Origin: Spongiibacter marinus
GTDB lineage: Bacteria; Pseudomonadota; Gammaproteobacteria; Pseudomonadales; Spongiibacteraceae
Direction of reading: 5' to 3'
Assembly: GCF_016906995.1 (NCBI RefSeq)
Contig: NZ_JAFBBD010000001.1
Location: 248,001 to 312,000 of the forward strand
Length of the DNA stretch: 64,000 bases
This document shows positions 25,402-34,782 of the stretch, piece by piece. The position numbers were made by a program, and so were the translations under genes. Within the stretch, counting starts at the first letter, position 1; every line of letters begins with the position of its first letter. Below the pieces are notes generated by a model that was not told the origin of the DNA, did not search any database, and saw only the letters and a list, made by a program, of their open reading frames with translations.

Positions 25402-25432
25402 AAAAAGGGCAGCCCAAGGGCTGCCCTTTTTT
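25402..25432. terminator. Strong bidirectional terminator
   Basis: AAAAAGGGCAGCCC and GGGCTGCCCTTTTTT form a long perfect stem with A and T runs on both sides. It lies between convergent pckA and the minus-strand hydrolase gene. Confidence 0.92.
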
Positions 25433-25490
25433 ATGCGCGACGGTTTCGTACTGAAACCGCCCGTCACTGCGGCACTTCTCTGTTAGCGCA

Positions 25491-26276
25491 CTACGCGACG
25501 GCCAAGTGCTCACTCACGTGGAATAACCGGCGGCGCAGGCCCGTCAATTCAAAAGGCCGCCACTGACCCTCTCGTTGAGAGAGACGGTCGGCCAAGGCAT
25601 ACAGCACTGCCAAATTATGGGTCATCCCCATATGGCTCGCTGGTACCCGTAAATTTTCGCTCTGTTCGCCCGGTTCCTGATGAACGCAGTACTTCCAATC
25701 CACAATACCGTCACTGGCGCTATACATCGCCGTAGAAGGCACTGGCGGCGCACTGCACCACTCCTCCCGCCAATTCAGCATGGGGTCATCCATCGCCCCA
25801 GGGTTAAGCATTTCGTATAACTTCAACACAGGGCCGGATACACCGCGCATTTCCGGAATATTTACCGGCGAGCCCAGTGTCACCACCTGGCGAATAAAGT
25901 CGGGATTCCGCTGGGCAAGGCTGCGAGCATATATGCCACCCAGGCTCCAACCCACCAGACTGACTTTACGCCCATAGCGGCTCGCCAAATCCTTTACATG
26001 GCGCTCGAAATTCAGGTAAACCTGCTCGCGCAGCCCTGTATTCAGCCCCTGCTCCCAACCATAGGCATCGAACCCAGCTTGACGCAAAGCTCGTCGCATT
26101 ACCGAGGTTGCGACATCGCTGGTCATAAATGACGGCGCAATCACCACTGGGTGACCGTCGCCTGAAGATAAATGGCGGTGAAAACCGCGCATGGAGACTG
26201 CCGAAAAAATCTCTGCAAGAGAACGCAACTCTTTCGCGGTACTGCGTGAGGCCGCAGCATTAGTGCTAGTTTCCAT
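25491..26276 (-). CDS. Alpha/beta hydrolase
   Basis: I place the start at ATG 26276 behind a GAGAGAAAAAG stretch, giving 261 residues (METSTNAAAS). An upstream extension in frame has no support. The nucleophile elbow is GWSLGG, the strand before it is KVSLVGWS, and a late ASHMGMTHN provides the catalytic His. An early HPVVIAPSFMTSD is the oxyanion region. There is no signal peptide, so it is cytoplasmic. It sits next to the phasin genes; a PHA depolymerase or esterase role is possible, but not stated by the sequence. Confidence 0.85.
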   Translation of the reverse strand: METSTNAAASRSTAKELRSLAEIFSAVSMRGFHRHLSSGDGHPVVIAPSFMTSDVATSVMRRALRQAGFDAYGWEQGLNTGLREQVYLNFERHVKDLASRYGRKVSLVGWSLGGIYARSLAQRNPDFIRQVVTLGSPVNIPEMRGVSGPVLKLYEMLNPGAMDDPMLNWREEWCSAPPVPSTAMYSASDGIVDWKYCVHQEPGEQSENLRVPASHMGMTHNLAVLYALADRLSQREGQWRPFELTGLRRRLFHVSEHLAVA

Positions 26277-26548
26277 CTTTTTCTCTCTTATTATTCGGGT
26301 TCGTAACAGCGACCCTGTCATATTATCTAAACAATATTCGGCGGCACTGGCAATCCTTTCCGTCACCTCCTGCCGGCCATGAGATAATTCGACCCTCTGC
26401 GACACAATGTTTGGAAACGTGCACTTTAGTATGCCCTTTCTAATTTTTATGCGTAACGTTCACCCCATACAGCGAGACCGGCGGCCAGCAGTTTGCGCCG
26501 TCGCTGATAACACACATTACGGGGCATCCCCCAAGAGAGGAACGTACT

Positions 26549-26995
26549 ATGAGCGACGCAAAAACTAACTTCGTTGAGAAAGCAAACACTGTTGCCAAAG
26601 ATGTATTTTTGGCTCAACTGGGCTTGGCTGGTAAAGCGTTTGAGCAAAGCCAAGAGCTGGCTAAATTGACCGAAGAAAAAATCAAGGCAACTGAAGCTAA
26701 GTACAAAGATCTGTACGCAAAGCGCAACGAAATTTTTGAAGGCCTGGTAAGCCGTGGCGAGCAAGTACAAAGCAGCGCCATTGCCAAGTTTGAAGAAAGC
26801 AAAGAGCAAGTTGTTGCCAAGATCAACGAAACAAAAACCGAAGCGACTGCCAAGCTTGAGTCAGTAAAAAGCGAAGCTGTAGACGTGCGTATTAAAGAGC
26901 TGCGTGAAAGCCTGGAAAGCAACCTCGAAAAGGTAAAAGGCTTGGTTTCTCGCAAGAGTGAAGATGCTGTAGCAACAGAAGCTGCTGCATCGTAA
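26549..26995 (+). CDS. Phasin family protein
   Basis: This 148-residue, highly charged, almost wholly helical protein has the N-terminal VFLAQLGLAGKAFEQSQELA typical of phasins, and heptad-like Ala/Glu/Lys periodicity to the end. Phasins coat polyhydroxyalkanoate granules and control their number and size. No PHA synthase lies in the window. A hairpin at 27007-27025 follows, then a second phasin gene. AGAGAGGAAC precedes the ATG. Confidence 0.9.
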   Translation: MSDAKTNFVEKANTVAKDVFLAQLGLAGKAFEQSQELAKLTEEKIKATEAKYKDLYAKRNEIFEGLVSRGEQVQSSAIAKFEESKEQVVAKINETKTEATAKLESVKSEAVDVRIKELRESLESNLEKVKGLVSRKSEDAVATEAAAS

Positions 26996-27006
26996 TTGAG
27001 CATTTT

Positions 27007-27025
27007 GGCGGTCACTTTGACCGCC
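27007..27025 (+). terminator. Hairpin between the two phasin genes
   Basis: GGCGGTCA (27007-27014) and TGACCGCC (27018-27025) form a perfect 8-base stem with a three-base loop. There is no T tract, so it may attenuate transcription or protect the mRNA end; partial read-through to the next phasin is possible. Confidence 0.5.
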
Positions 27026-27154
27026 TACCCCCCTAGGTCCTTACCCTAACTATGCTTTGCACGATGCGCCAACTTGGTCATCGTGCTTTTTTGCATCAGT
27101 GCGGAGCTCCACTCTCACTGCTGCGCAAAAACGTTTCGCACATTGGAGAATCTT

Positions 27155-27637
27155 ATGAGCAACGACAGCAAGAAAAGCCTGAAAGACGTTTCTTCTCAAG
27201 CCAGTGAACTGGCAAAAAGCATTTGGCTGGCTGGCCTTGGTGCATACGGCCGCGCCTACGACGAAGCACAAGAAGTCTACGAAAAAGCAAGCAAAGACAG
27301 CCCACGCCTGTTCAAAGAGTTGGTCGACAAGGGCAACAAACTGGAAGTGCAAGCTCGCGAAAAACTGGGCGAAGCCAGCAATATTGGCAAGACTATTTCC
27401 ATTGAAGAGCGCATCAGCAAAATGCGCGCAAGCCTGGGCTTTGGTCACACTGCCAGCGCCGACGACCTCGAGCGTCTCGAGAAAAAACTGGATGCGCTGA
27501 GCAAGAAAGTCGATGCACTGAGCAAGGCCAGCAAAGCGCCAGCAAAGGCGGCCCCCGCTAAGAAAGCTGCCGCGAAGAAAACTGCAGCCAAAAAAGCGCC
27601 CGCGAAAAAGGCCGCTGCAAAGAAAGCTGCCGAGTAA
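27155..27637 (+). CDS. Phasin with histone-H1-like C-terminus (PhaF-like)
   Basis: This 160-residue protein starts at an ATG after GGAG (spacing 6). The N-terminal part (ELAKSIWLAGLGAYGRAYDEA) matches the phasin domain of PhaF/PhaI. A coiled coil follows (LERLEKKLDALSKKVDALSK), then a Lys/Ala/Pro-rich tail of AKKA-type repeats as in histone H1. PhaF binds both PHA granules and DNA and helps partition granules. The adjacent TetR gene resembles the arrangement of the pha locus. Confidence 0.92.
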   Translation: MSNDSKKSLKDVSSQASELAKSIWLAGLGAYGRAYDEAQEVYEKASKDSPRLFKELVDKGNKLEVQAREKLGEASNIGKTISIEERISKMRASLGFGHTASADDLERLEKKLDALSKKVDALSKASKAPAKAAPAKKAAAKKTAAKKAPAKKAAAKKAAE

Positions 27638-27643
27638 GCCCTT

Positions 27644-27669
27644 CGCGACCCGCTTTTTAGCGGGTCGCG
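27644..27669 (+). terminator. GC-rich hairpin after the PhaF-like gene
   Basis: CGCGACCCGCT (27644-27654) pairs exactly with AGCGGGTCGCG (27659-27669) around TTTT. A long perfect stem without a T tract suggests termination or mRNA stabilisation. Confidence 0.6.
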
Positions 27670-27742
27670 TCGTCTCTGGACAAGCGCCCACAGGCGTGTC
27701 ACTTTAACGCCCTGTCGATGAATATGGGTGGTTAACTCAGGG

Positions 27743-28381
27743 ATGAAAACCCGCGAAAAAATCCTGCTGGCAAGCTTGGCCCTGTTCAATGACGAGGGCG
27801 AAGCCAACGTCACCACCGTCGATATCGCCAATGAGCTGGACATCAGCCCCGGCAATCTCTACTACCACTTCCACGGCAAAGAAGAAATTATCGAAGAGCT
27901 GTTCTCTGCCTTTGAGCTAGAGCTCAGCGATATTCTGCAAGCCCCGCTGCAAAAAAGCCTAAGCCCCCAAGACGCTTGGTTTTATCTGTATATTGTTTTT
28001 GAGCAACTGTTTAAGCACCGTTATTTATACCGCAACCTCAACGATATTTTACAGCGCTACCCCGATATCGACCGTCGCTTCCGCAAACTACTCAATCTAA
28101 AATTACAAGCTGCCGAAGCCGTTGCCGAAGAGCTGGTCGCCGCAGGAATTCTGGACACCACCGGTACGCCACTTTCGCGCCTCTGCGACAACGTCGTACT
28201 CAATCTCACATTCTGGCTAAACTACAACAGCCTGAGAGAGAAAAATTGCGCCGACGAGATCACCATCCACCGAGGCGTCTTTCATCTTATGTCGCTGGTT
28301 GCCCCCTATCTCACGGCGGACTTCCGCTACTTCTACGACGAGTGCTGCACCCTTTTCGACGTATTAACCAAAGACGCCTAA
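27743..28381 (+). CDS. TetR family regulator (possibly PhaD-like)
   Basis: The protein has about 212 residues. The N-terminal HTH has KILLASLALFNDEGEANVTT and the recognition region DISPGNLYYHFHGKEEII. The C-terminal half is helical (HRYLYRNLNDILQRYPDIDRRF). I take the ATG at 27743. A GTG five codons earlier is in frame. Being next to the phasins, it may be the PHA-sensing regulator corresponding to PhaD, but this rests on position only. tex follows 66 bases later. Confidence 0.88.
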   Translation: MKTREKILLASLALFNDEGEANVTTVDIANELDISPGNLYYHFHGKEEIIEELFSAFELELSDILQAPLQKSLSPQDAWFYLYIVFEQLFKHRYLYRNLNDILQRYPDIDRRFRKLLNLKLQAAEAVAEELVAAGILDTTGTPLSRLCDNVVLNLTFWLNYNSLREKNCADEITIHRGVFHLMSLVAPYLTADFRYFYDECCTLFDVLTKDA

Positions 28382-28447
28382 AACCTCGCCGCGAGCGCGA
28401 AGTTTCTGCATAATGTGGCGTTTTTACGCGGTATCAGGCCACACATT

Positions 28448-30766
28448 ATGCAAGCAATTTCGAGTCGTATTGCCCAGGAATTGGGCGTAAAAGAATCACA
28501 GGTTAGCGCCGCTGTTAACCTGCTTGATGACGGCGCCACGGTCCCCTTTATTTCTCGTTACCGAAAAGAAGTCACCGGCGGGCTCGACGATAGCCAAATG
28601 CGCGAGCTGGAGAGCCGCTTAGGCTACCTTCGCGAAATGGAAGAGCGCCGCGACAGTATTCTTAACAGCATACGCGAGCAGGGCAAACTCAGCGCCGAAC
28701 TTGAGGCAGACATTCTGGCGGCAGATAGCAAGAATCGGCTCGAAGACCTCTATCTCCCCTACAAACCCAAACGCCGCACCAAGGGCCAAATTGCCATAGA
28801 GGCTGGCCTGGAACCGCTGGCCAATGCCCTGTTCGACAACCCAAACCTCGACCCTAACACTGAGGCAGTCGCTTACATCGACGCCGAGCAGGGTCTTGCC
28901 GACAGCAAAGCCGTGCTAGACGGTGCCAAATATATTCTTATGGAGCGCTTCAGCGAAGACGCCAACTTGATCGCCAAGCTGCGTAGCTACCTTTGGGAAA
29001 ACGCGCAGCTGAGTAGCACGGTAATGGCTGGCAAAGAAGAAGAGGGCGCAAAATTTCGCGACTATTTCGCGCACAGCGAGCCGCTAAAAAGTGCCCCCTC
29101 TCATCGCGCTTTGGCCATGTTCCGCGGCCGCAATGAGGGCATTCTGGCGCTGAGCTTGGTCGCGGGTGAGCCAGATGCCAAAATTCACCCTTGTGAACTG
29201 ATGCTGGCAGAACACCTGTCCCTACAGGATCAAGGTCGCCCCGCCGACAGTTGGCTACGGGAAGTACTGCGCTGGACCTGGCGAATCAAACTCTACACCC
29301 ACCTTGAGACCGATCTGCTTGGCCGGCTTCGAGAGCAAGCCGACGCCGGTGCCATTGAAGTGTTTGCCAGAAACTTAAAAGACCTTCTACTCGCCGCACC
29401 AGCGGGGCCACGTGCGACCATCGGGCTCGACCCCGGCCTGCGTACAGGTGTTAAAGTCGCAGCGGTTGACGCCACCGGCAAGGTATTGGATCACGGCGCG
29501 ATTTTCCCGAACCCACCGCAAAATCGACAAGCAGAGGCCGCTGCCAGCCTGCTCGCGATGATTAAAACTCACAATATAGAATTGATCGCCATCGGTAACG
29601 GCACCGCCAGTCGCGAGACCGAGCGCTTTGTTAAAGACCTGCTTTCCGCCCACCCCGAACTGGGCTGTACCAGTATCATGGTCAACGAGTCAGGGGCGTC
29701 GATCTATTCCGCATCGGAGTACGCGGCGCGGGAATTCCCCGACCTGGACGTAACCATCCGCGGGGCCATTTCTATCGCCCGACGATTGCAGGATCCGCTG
29801 GCCGAACTGGTGAAGATAGATCCCAAGTCCATTGGTGTTGGCCAGTATCAACACGATGTCTCGCAAACGGCGCTGTCTCGCAGCCTGGAAGCCGTCGTTG
29901 AGGACTGTGTTAACGCCGTCGGCGTGGACGTGAACACCGCATCACCTGCGCTGTTGTCGCGGGTGTCGGGTCTCAATCAATCGATATCGGCGAATATTGT
30001 CGACTACCGCAACCAGCATGGTGCCTTCCGCAACCGCGCGCAGCTGATGGAAGTCTCTCGCTTTGGGGCCAAAACCTTTGAGCAAGCCGCCGGCTTTTTA
30101 CGCGTAATGGGCGGTGAAAACCCGCTGGACAGCTCTGCGGTTCACCCAGAGTCTTACTCCGTAGTGGAAAAAATTGTGCAGCGCTGCGGCCGAGAGGTCA
30201 GTAACCTGATCGGTGACAGTCGCTTCTTGAAAAGCCTCAACGCCGCCGAATACGCCGACGACAGCTTCGGTATCCCCACCGTCAGCGATATTATTAACGA
30301 GCTGGATAAACCGGGCCGCGACCCGCGGCCAGAATTCAAAACCGCCGAATTCAAAGATGGCATTGAAAAGATCTCTGACCTTGAAGCCGATATGGTGCTG
30401 GAAGGCGTAGTAACCAATGTGACTAACTTTGGCGCCTTTGTGGATATTGGCGTTCATCAAGATGGCTTGGTCCATATTTCTGCGCTTTCAGAGAGTTTTG
30501 TAAAAGACCCTCACAGTGTTGTGAAGGCCGGCGATATCGTGAAAGTGAAGGTCATGGATGTTGATGCCGCGCGTAAGCGTATTGCCCTGTCCATGCGCCT
30601 GAGCGATCAGGCCAGCGATCACCAAGCCGAGGGCAGGGGCGGCCGCCGACCTGAACGCAGTAATCGCGACGTCAAACAGCAGCAGAAAAAACAGCAAAAC
30701 GCCCCCGGCGGCACGATGGCAGCGCTCTTTGCTCAAGCAAAACAGGGCAAGGGCAAACGCTTGTAG
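28448..30766 (+). CDS. tex: Tex transcription accessory protein (S1 RNA-binding)
   Basis: This 772-residue protein matches the length of Tex. The N-terminal helix-rich domain begins [14 protein letters not shown] and includes [17 protein letters not shown]. The YqgF-like RNase H fold contains [17 protein letters not shown], the helix-hairpin-helix segment is [20 protein letters not shown], and the C-terminal S1 domain is [20 protein letters not shown]. Tex acts at stalled transcription complexes and is broadly conserved. The Gly/Arg- and Gln/Lys-rich tail is typical. Confidence 0.95.
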   Translation: MQAISSRIAQELGVKESQVSAAVNLLDDGATVPFISRYRKEVTGGLDDSQMRELESRLGYLREMEERRDSILNSIREQGKLSAELEADILAADSKNRLEDLYLPYKPKRRTKGQIAIEAGLEPLANALFDNPNLDPNTEAVAYIDAEQGLADSKAVLDGAKYILMERFSEDANLIAKLRSYLWENAQLSSTVMAGKEEEGAKFRDYFAHSEPLKSAPSHRALAMFRGRNEGILALSLVAGEPDAKIHPCELMLAEHLSLQDQGRPADSWLREVLRWTWRIKLYTHLETDLLGRLREQADAGAIEVFARNLKDLLLAAPAGPRATIGLDPGLRTGVKVAAVDATGKVLDHGAIFPNPPQNRQAEAAASLLAMIKTHNIELIAIGNGTASRETERFVKDLLSAHPELGCTSIMVNESGASIYSASEYAAREFPDLDVTIRGAISIARRLQDPLAELVKIDPKSIGVGQYQHDVSQTALSRSLEAVVEDCVNAVGVDVNTASPALLSRVSGLNQSISANIVDYRNQHGAFRNRAQLMEVSRFGAKTFEQAAGFLRVMGGENPLDSSAVHPESYSVVEKIVQRCGREVSNLIGDSRFLKSLNAAEYADDSFGIPTVSDIINELDKPGRDPRPEFKTAEFKDGIEKISDLEADMVLEGVVTNVTNFGAFVDIGVHQDGLVHISALSESFVKDPHSVVKAGDIVKVKVMDVDAARKRIALSMRLSDQASDHQAEGRGGRRPERSNRDVKQQQKKQQNAPGGTMAALFAQAKQGKGKRL

Positions 30767-30769
30767 CGG

Positions 30770-31726
30770 CTATTGCGGGAGCCGCTCCGGGCAGCTCCCG
30801 CGCAGGGCGCTGCCCCCTGGCCGCTGCAGTAAATCATTGCGACTATCCGCAATATTTTCGTCCTGCGGCGCTAAGGCCAATGCGCGTTCCAGGGCATCAA
30901 GGGCGAGCTGCGAGCAACCCTGCGCATGCAGGGCGTAGGCATAGTTATTCCAGACTGGCGCGCGTTCTGGCGCAATCGTAAGTGCACGCTCATAGCTATT
31001 TATCGCACCAGCGAAATCACCCTGAGTATAGGCGGCATTGGCCAGGGCCAGCCATGCCAACACGCTGCCTGGCCATTCATTTACCGCGCGCTGATAAAAG
31101 TCCATCGCACGCTTAGTATCACCGGTTTCCTCAAAGGCGTGGGCACTCTTCAAATAGGAAACAGGCATTGCCGTGACCGGCATCACCGATGCCGGAACCA
31201 GCACTCTCGCCCAGTGTTCTGCCCGCGCCCATGTTGCAGCAAACGTTGCGAAATCCAGCCGATAATATGCCTTCTCGCCAGAGTGCAGGAGCAGGGTACT
31301 GGACCTGAGGTCATAACCCACTGCCAGCGCATAATGCCACTGCGGCCACCAGCTCAAACCGAGGTTTTGTAGCACCAAAACCGGGTTACCCGCATTGAGC
31401 TCTCTTAATAAGTCTTCGAATTTTGGTGCGAGAGGATAGGGCAACAAGCCGATGCGTCTTCCCGCGGCTTGCATATCGACCGTTAAACTACCCTTGCGCT
31501 CGGGCACAAAACTCATGTCAGCGACAGACTGCTGATCAATGTGAATATCGCGATAATTCGCCACAGAGCTTAACGCCGCGGGACCGCAGTAGTAGGCCTG
31601 CTGAGCAACGAAGGGAACATCGAGCTTACGACTATCTGCCAAGTCATTCAGGGTGGCAGGGGGAAGTGTGGGAACACTGCTGCAGGCAACCAGCAGCAGC
31701 GCCCATATAACAAGTAAAGAACGCAA
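30770..31726 (-). CDS. PA2778-like lipoprotein with C39 peptidase-type and TPR domains
   Basis: This 318-residue protein has a lipobox near LLVAC (Cys15). Residues 35-170 show the papain-like C39 fold, with nucleophile Cys47 in YYCGPAALSSV and His131 in QWHYALAVGYD. Three tetratricopeptide repeats follow (from about residue 185), including AWLALANAAYTQGDFAGAIN. The anchored periplasmic protease-plus-TPR layout matches Pseudomonas PA2778. It lies 6 bases downstream of the PA2779-like gene, so the two form an operon. The substrate is unknown. The C39-type fold suggests that it could process the partner or a peptide. Confidence 0.88.
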   Translation of the reverse strand: MRSLLVIWALLLVACSSVPTLPPATLNDLADSRKLDVPFVAQQAYYCGPAALSSVANYRDIHIDQQSVADMSFVPERKGSLTVDMQAAGRRIGLLPYPLAPKFEDLLRELNAGNPVLVLQNLGLSWWPQWHYALAVGYDLRSSTLLLHSGEKAYYRLDFATFAATWARAEHWARVLVPASVMPVTAMPVSYLKSAHAFEETGDTKRAMDFYQRAVNEWPGSVLAWLALANAAYTQGDFAGAINSYERALTIAPERAPVWNNYAYALHAQGCSQLALDALERALALAPQDENIADSRNDLLQRPGGSALRGSCPERLPQ

Positions 31727-31732
31727 CGCTCT

Positions 31733-32131
31733 TTAGTTGGCCGCGTTCACAAAGGGAAAGATGTCGGTAATCCCGAGTACATCGGTAATGAAAAACACCA
31801 GCACAACAAAGGCGAGTAAACCCACCGCACCAGCACCGGCGGGCATATCGTCCATGTTCGCTTTTAGGCTGGCCAGCTCATCTGCCGTCAGCGCATCGAT
31901 GCGGGCATCGACATCGTCGATAGAGATACCGAGGTCAAGCAAGCGCTCGCGAACATCGTCGCGGTCGAGCGCCGACTTCAACGCCGCCTTGTCCTCTGCA
32001 AGGCTGTACTCACTGATCGTCACCGACGTATCGACCATGGCCGCAGAGGCCGTCGTCGCGGCCAGGCCCATCCACGAGAGCAATACACTCATAAAGATCG
32101 CGGCTAACTTTCGTGATTTATTAAATTTCAT
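31733..32131 (-). CDS. PA2779-like secreted or membrane protein
   Basis: This 132-residue protein starts at ATG 32131, after GGGAGAGAG. It has a signal peptide ending near ASA, then an acidic helical region (DKAALKSALDRDDVRERLLD, followed by DVDARIDALTADELASL). The C-terminal hydrophobic helix is preceded by DDMPAGAG and ends in ITDIFPFV. This is the PA2779 family, always found next to PA2778. A Gly-rich turn before a C-terminal transmembrane helix resembles a sorting or processing tag, and the partner peptidase may act there. That is inference. Confidence 0.88.
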   Translation of the reverse strand: MKFNKSRKLAAIFMSVLLSWMGLAATTASAAMVDTSVTISEYSLAEDKAALKSALDRDDVRERLLDLGISIDDVDARIDALTADELASLKANMDDMPAGAGAVGLLAFVVLVFFITDVLGITDIFPFVNAAN

Positions 32132-32215
32132 ACTCTCTCCCATTTTTTTCGAAAAAGATTACCTGCAGAGCTGACCGTGAAACGCTCCGCCATTTCGTCC
32201 AGCGTTACGTGCTAG

Positions 32216-32755
32216 CTAGCCCTCCGGGTTTTCCAGCACCAGCTCGCCATTAACAACAGGAATCTGCTCGCCCGGGCGCTGCGCTAAGGTAACGGTGCCC
32301 GGCTCACCATCAAGACTATAGCTGACTTCATAGCCAGTGACGCGCTGCTTAGGGTCTTGCAAGGTTTGGCAGCGGCGCTCTGTGCGGGTTTGCACATTCT
32401 TGCTCTGCATATCTTCCTGAATACGCTTGCCCGCGTAGCCACCTGCAGCCGCCCCCGCCACTGTCGCGAGCTTTTTACCGTTCCCGCCACCCACTTGCTT
32501 ACCGATAACCGCGCCGAGTACAGCGCCGACTACCGTGCCGGCTATTTGATTGCTGTCGCGGCTCGGTGCCTGTTCTTGCACCACCTCGTCGTAACACTCT
32601 TCACGGGGGACAAAATAGGTTTCGGTAATTGGCTCAACAGACAATACCTGCGCATAGCGCGGCTGCGACTCCAGGTAGTGGTAGCCGCCATAGCCACCCG
32701 CCGTGGCCAGCGCAACCGCACCAACACCAGCGGCAACAACTGCGAACTTAGACAT
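32216..32755 (-). CDS. Glycine-zipper 2TM-domain envelope protein
   Basis: This 179-residue protein starts after AGAGGAG. A short hydrophobic N-terminal segment (residues 2-22) precedes a polar region with a Cys (EECYDEVV), then a glycine-zipper stretch IAGTVVGAVLGAVIGKQVGG and KLATVAGAAAGGYAGKRI. The family is related to SlyB/17-kDa antigen proteins, most of which are anchored in the envelope. Ser3, not Cys, follows the N-terminus, so it is not an obvious lipoprotein. Function unknown; envelope stress is a reasonable guess. Confidence 0.85.
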   Translation of the reverse strand: MSKFAVVAAGVGAVALATAGGYGGYHYLESQPRYAQVLSVEPITETYFVPREECYDEVVQEQAPSRDSNQIAGTVVGAVLGAVIGKQVGGGNGKKLATVAGAAAGGYAGKRIQEDMQSKNVQTRTERRCQTLQDPKQRVTGYEVSYSLDGEPGTVTLAQRPGEQIPVVNGELVLENPEG

Positions 32756-32878
32756 TGTTATCTCCTCTTACTGATACTTCTCTGACCAGCGAGCGCCGAC
32801 AAAGTGCGCCGCTAAAAGGAACAACAATTTACAGTCGCCGTTCAGCTGTGGTTCAGCGACATCTCTGCCTGCTGACAA

Positions 32879-33646
32879 CTACAGTAGGATCACTAAGTAG
32901 ATGAGTATTTCACTCAGTTGCTGCGCCGCCCCCAGCGCATCTCCGGTATACCCTTGTATACGGCGCGACAAATACCGCCCAAAACCCAGCCGAAAGCCCC
33001 CCAAAATCAGCAACAAGAGCAGCCACTGCGAGGCCTGTGCAAAGCCTAATAACAACAGAACAGGCAGCCCTGCCAATAGCCAGTCACGCAGTGATAGCGC
33101 GGTCGCCAGAGGCTTCGACTTTCCTTCACCGCTCACATAGGGCATATCGATCAGAAAGGAGATGGCCAACCAACGGCTCACCACTTGCGCGATAAGGATT
33201 CCGCCAACCGCTTGGGCGATCGGCATCGCCGCCAAGCTCGCCGCCTTAATGGCCAGCACCATGAATAACGCGGCGGTGCCATAGCTGCCGATGCGCGAGT
33301 CTTTCATGATGCGCAGCACGTCATCTCGGCGCCATCCGCCGCCAAAGCCATCGGCGCTGTCGGCCAAACCGTCCTCATGAAAGGCGCCCGTCAGCAACAA
33401 TCCCACCGCCATACTCAACAGCACCGCCAACAGCGGGTTATTAAACAACGCGAAAAAAACCAGCAAGGCAATCGCCGTTACGCCACCAATCAGCAGCCCC
33501 ACGAGAGGAAAGTAGCGCGCTGTACCATCAAGCTTTTCGGGGCTGAAGTCAGGGTCTTGGGGAACAGGAATACGACTCAAAAAGCCCAGCGCCAGCAGGA
33601 ATATTTGCCACTCGCGACGCAGTGACGCTTTATCAAAGGGGGGCAT
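32879..33646 (-). CDS. cobS: Adenosylcobinamide-GDP ribazoletransferase
   Basis: This membrane enzyme of about 255 residues performs the last step of cobalamin assembly. Visible motifs are FLSRIPVP, ARYFPLVGLLIGG, the acidic GAFHEDGLADSADGFGGGW (metal/substrate site), RIMKDSRIGSYG and GYTGDALGAAQQLSE. Several transmembrane helices are evident. I take the ATG at 33646, which lacks a strong ribosome binding site; an in-frame upstream extension exists but is unlikely. No other cob gene lies near, suggesting corrinoid salvage genes elsewhere. Confidence 0.95.
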   Translation of the reverse strand: MPPFDKASLRREWQIFLLALGFLSRIPVPQDPDFSPEKLDGTARYFPLVGLLIGGVTAIALLVFFALFNNPLLAVLLSMAVGLLLTGAFHEDGLADSADGFGGGWRRDDVLRIMKDSRIGSYGTAALFMVLAIKAASLAAMPIAQAVGGILIAQVVSRWLAISFLIDMPYVSGEGKSKPLATALSLRDWLLAGLPVLLLLGFAQASQWLLLLLILGGFRLGFGRYLSRRIQGYTGDALGAAQQLSEILIYLVILL

Positions 33647-33693
33647 AGGAGAGGGCTCAGTGATTAAAAACCCTGCGATTCCAGCACAGGCAA

Positions 33694-33719
33694 TTAAGCC
33701 CTGCAAGGGCAGGGCTTAA
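33694..33719 (-). terminator. Perfect hairpin downstream of hsp20
   Basis: TTAAGCCCTGC and GCAGGGCTTAA form perfect 11-base arms around a four-base loop. It lies just after the hsp20 stop on the minus strand, before cobS, and probably ends the hsp20 transcript, although no long T tract follows. Confidence 0.6.
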
Positions 33720-33727
33720 CAACGGGC

Positions 33728-34132
33728 CTATTGAACAGTGATACGACGCGGTTCGGCCGCCGCAAGTTTGGGTATGTGTAGCGCCAGGACGCCGTTTTCT
33801 ACCTTGGCAGCGATCTTCTCCTGATCCACCGTATCGGGCAGCGAGAAGCGGCGAACAAATTCTCCTTGCCAGCGCTCGTTTACCGCCAATTTCGTGTCGG
33901 CATAGTCGATAGTGCGCTCGCCCTTAACCGTTAGCACGCCACTGTCAACGCTGACCTCAATCGCCTCACGGCTGATACCGGGAACATCCATACTTAGCAG
34001 GTAGGCGTCGTCCGCCTCACTGATATCCACAGCGGGCGCCCACGCACGACGCGCCTTTTCAGCCGGCTCACTGCGGCTATCAAAATTGCGGCTTAGGTCT
34101 CCAAATAATGTGAAGGGCAGATAGCTATTCAT
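33728..34132 (-). CDS. Hsp20/alpha-crystallin small heat-shock protein
   Basis: This 134-residue holdase starts at ATG 34132 behind a strong GGAGGTGG site. The alpha-crystallin domain runs from about residue 30: WAPAVDISEADDAYLLSMDV, GVLTVKGERTID, EFVRRFSLPDTVD, VENGVLALHIPK. The C-terminal tail is short and lacks the usual IxI motif, ending RRITVQ. It is divergent from the peroxiredoxin gene. Confidence 0.93.
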   Translation of the reverse strand: MNSYLPFTLFGDLSRNFDSRSEPAEKARRAWAPAVDISEADDAYLLSMDVPGISREAIEVSVDSGVLTVKGERTIDYADTKLAVNERWQGEFVRRFSLPDTVDQEKIAAKVENGVLALHIPKLAAAEPRRITVQ

Positions 34133-34295
34133 AAAACCACCTCCAATAACACTTCGACACAATTTCAGCTTTCGCTGTTGAACATTATCTGGGTATTGGC
34201 GTCGCATATTTCAAGTGCATGTCGACACGCTATTAGCTCTGCTACACTTGTCGCGCAGCACAAACTCCTCTTTTTTCTGGTTAAAGGACAACGAT

Positions 34296-34775
34296 ATGAG
34301 CATCCAAGCTGGCGATAAAATCCCCGACGTTACGCTCAAAGTTATGGGCGAAAAGGGCCCCCAGGACATCACCACTGGCGACATATTTAGCGGTAAGAAA
34401 GTTGTGCTGTTTGCCGTGCCCGGTGCCTTCACCCCCGGCTGCAGCCTCACCCACCTACCTGGCTATGTCGTGCACGCCGACACGATTAAAGCCAAGGGTG
34501 TCGACAGCATCGTGTGCATGTCGGTCAACGATGCTTTTGTGATGGATGCCTGGGGTAAGAGCCAAAACGCTGAACAACTGCTCATGCTTGCCGACGGCAA
34601 CGCAGAACTCACCACCGCACTGGGCTTGGAAATGGATGCCAGTGGCTACGGCATGGGCAAACGCAGCCAGCGCTTTGCGTTAATTGCAGAAGATGGTGTC
34701 GTAAGCTTTATTGCCGTCGAGCCAGCCGGTGGCGTCGATGTCAGCGCCGCTGAAAAGATTATTGAACAGCTGTGA
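34296..34775 (+). CDS. Prx5-type peroxiredoxin
   Basis: This 159-residue thiol peroxidase starts after AAAGGA. The peroxidatic Cys49 lies in VPGAFTPGCSLTHLPGY, the Prx5 signature. Further motifs are CMSVNDAFVMDAWGK and LGLEMDASGYGMGKRSQRFALI. Such enzymes reduce H2O2 and alkyl hydroperoxides with glutathione/glutaredoxin. murI starts 7 bases after its stop, so they are co-transcribed. Confidence 0.94.
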   Translation: MSIQAGDKIPDVTLKVMGEKGPQDITTGDIFSGKKVVLFAVPGAFTPGCSLTHLPGYVVHADTIKAKGVDSIVCMSVNDAFVMDAWGKSQNAEQLLMLADGNAELTTALGLEMDASGYGMGKRSQRFALIAEDGVVSFIAVEPAGGVDVSAAEKIIEQL

Positions 34776-34782
34776 CCCGGGA

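Noticed and set aside
27541-27636. Repetitive Lys/Ala coding sequence that looks like a DNA tandem repeat
   Set aside because: It is the histone-H1-like tail of a PhaF-type protein and not a CRISPR or mobile repeat.
27050-27691. 213-residue Cys/Phe-rich frame antisense to the PhaF-like gene
   Set aside because: Its composition mirrors the Lys/Ala codons of the phasin tail; no independent support.
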